A stretch of 64,000 bases of DNA from Trametopsis cervina (taxonomy: Eukaryota; Basidiomycota; Agaricomycetes; Polyporales; Irpicaceae): NCBI GenBank assembly GCA_022385755.1, contig MU278366.1, positions 362,184-426,183 on the forward strand, written 5' to 3'. Positions within the stretch are counted from its first letter, which is position 1, and each line of letters opens with the position of its first letter. The notes under the pieces are model-generated. The model had not been told where the DNA came from. It did no database searches and saw only the letters and a list, made by a program, of their open reading frames with translations. This document shows positions 62,903 through 64,000 of this stretch, piece by piece. The translations under genes and the position numbers were made by a program.

Positions 62903-64000
62903 ATGCTTATCCCACACCAAAGCATCCAAACTATGTATAGCGGACCTAGTACGCGCCCCTCATCTTCCTCTTTCACCACCTCGTCCTACAGGACAATGTC
63001 CTCCACCTCGACTCAGCCCACAGGTTATGTCTGCGATACAATACCCCCTGCAAAACTCGCCAAAGGTTCTGACTCACCCTACCGTTCTCCCAGTCCTGCG
63101 CAGCCTCCTTTGCCACCCGTCACATCTTTTGAAGCACTCGTCCCCTCTGCAAGACAGCTGGAGGAATCGAAGGATCGGGAGGGGTATGCTCAGGTTGCAC
63201 CGCCGCCGGGAAGGAAGTTATGCGTTCGCCACCAGAGGATGGCAGACGAGGGAACAAATTTGAAGCTGCAGCAGGTGAGTGCCCCGTCTTGGACTGCTTC
63301 ATCATGCTTTCTTCCGTGGATATCGTGCCTCGCGACGCTCGGATACTACATCGAGCCAACCACTGCGATGGACCATGTCTCGTGCATCTGGGCCCGTGTC
63401 ACCTTTCAATTTGGGTTCAGCGCATGACTCGGTGGTTTGTCAGGCTCGCAATTCTGTTCGTCCGGATACACATCCGAATCTCCTTTAGCCCATAACCACT
63501 TCTCGCCTCCTTCTTGATGGGCGTGGCCCAGCATAGCGATAGTTCAATCTGGAGGATAGTCAGCACTTGCTACTATTTTTCTTTTGACATTCGGCAGCTG
63601 AGGCTCATAAAAGCCCACGAAGGAGTGGATATCTCTGGGCTTGGGTTATGGGTTGCTCCATCGAGTCAAGCACTGCGATGGTACCAGGTCTCATCAGTTG
63701 GACCCTGTGTTACGTTGGATTTGAGTTCAGCGCATGACTCGTCGGTGTGTCAGGCTCCTGACTTTATTTACTCGGATATACGTCTCTAAGAGCGCACCTT
63801 ACGTACTGGCGAGAGCGATACCCCTTATTGCCATTACCATATCTGTTTGTATGCTATAACTGACTTGATTGCATTACCTAGGCCCTCGATGCTCTGCCGG
63901 TGGAGGAACGGAGCGCAGTGAGCGCAATATGGTCAAACTTCTCGTCGTCGCCACACCCGCGGCGAGCCCTTATTCTCCATGGTCTCCTGACAATGTGCTG
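62903..64000 (+). CDS. F-box protein, MET30/SCON2-like, 5' part only (runs off the window)
   Basis: Exon 1 (from 62903, or a later in-frame ATG) ends at 63274; exon 2 starts at 63882 and is cut by the window end. The first 70 residues are Ser/Thr/Pro-rich. Then KLCVRHQRMADEGTNLKLQQ is followed, across the intron, by ALDALPVEERSAVSAIWSNF and RRALILHGLLTMC. This resembles the dimerisation (D) region that precedes the F-box in MET30/SCON2/beta-TrCP-type F-box/WD40 proteins. The F-box and WD repeats themselves would lie beyond the window, so the assignment is provisional. The intron of 607 nt is about ten times longer than others in the window and contains a direct repeat. Confidence 0.6.
63351..63475 (+). 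repeat. Intronic direct repeat, copy A
   Basis: About 125 bp inside the first intron of the F-box gene, matching copy B at 63661-63785 with substitutions. The best-conserved core is gttcagcgcatgactcg, then a shared gtcaggctc. Confidence 0.8.
63661..63785 (+). repeat. Intronic direct repeat, copy B
   Basis: Second copy of the 125-bp unit, offset by 310 bp from copy A in the same orientation. Both begin tcgag-caa-cactgcgatgg and end near cggata-ac. This suggests an old tandem duplication or two related insertions. Confidence 0.8.

Overview
This window is nuclear DNA from a filamentous basidiomycete, most likely an Agaricomycete (mushroom or wood-decay type). The genes are packed closely on both strands. 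Nearly all are cut by many introns of about 50-60 nt with GT-AG ends. The products are the conserved fungal cell-biology set, plus secreted plant-cell-wall enzymes (a GH3 beta-glucosidase with a PA14 domain and two GDSL/CE16-type esterases). I cannot name the species. Exon structures were built by hand from splice signals and reading-frame continuity. Most models close exactly in frame, but no transcript or database search was available.

Layout. 1-2.8 kb: no supported gene. 2.8-9 kb: Zn2Cys6 transcription factor (+), WD40 nucleoporin-like protein (-), a 68-aa one-helix protein (+) ending 35 nt before a UMP/CMP kinase (+). 9-17 kb: sphingoid-base/diacylglycerol-kinase-like lipid kinase with a large hexapeptide-repeat insertion (-), NIT2 omega-amidase (+), COG4 (+), VPS2/CHMP2 (-). 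17-27 kb: AN1 zinc-finger protein (+), two-helix membrane protein kinase (-), GH3 beta-glucosidase (-), UPF0538 protein (+), type I DnaJ/Ydj1 (-). 27-29 kb: gene-poor, with a tRNA-Asn. 29-36.4 kb: small secreted protein and class V myosin (+). 36.4-41 kb: gene-free. 41-47.3 kb: RSP5/NEDD4 ubiquitin ligase and mRNA cap methyltransferase (+). 48-50.6 kb: tandem esterase pair (+). 51-59 kb: a full-length diaphanous-type formin (-), head-to-head with a second formin-derived gene (+) that keeps the regulatory GBD/FH3 half but has no FH1 or FH2. 60.5-64 kb: GSK3 kinase (+) and the 5' part of an F-box (MET30/SCON2-like) gene that runs off the window.

Taken together, a large part of the window serves polarised growth and membrane traffic: the formin that builds actin cables, the class V myosin that walks on them, COG4 for Golgi tethering, VPS2 for ESCRT-III sorting, RSP5 for cargo ubiquitination, and GSK3. 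These are separate transcription units, not an operon-like system.

The most unusual features are the FH1/FH2-less formin paralogue, whose intron positions match those of its neighbour; the roughly 150-residue hexapeptide-repeat insertion in the lipid kinase; and the 68-aa membrane protein so close to URA6 that a dicistronic mRNA is plausible.
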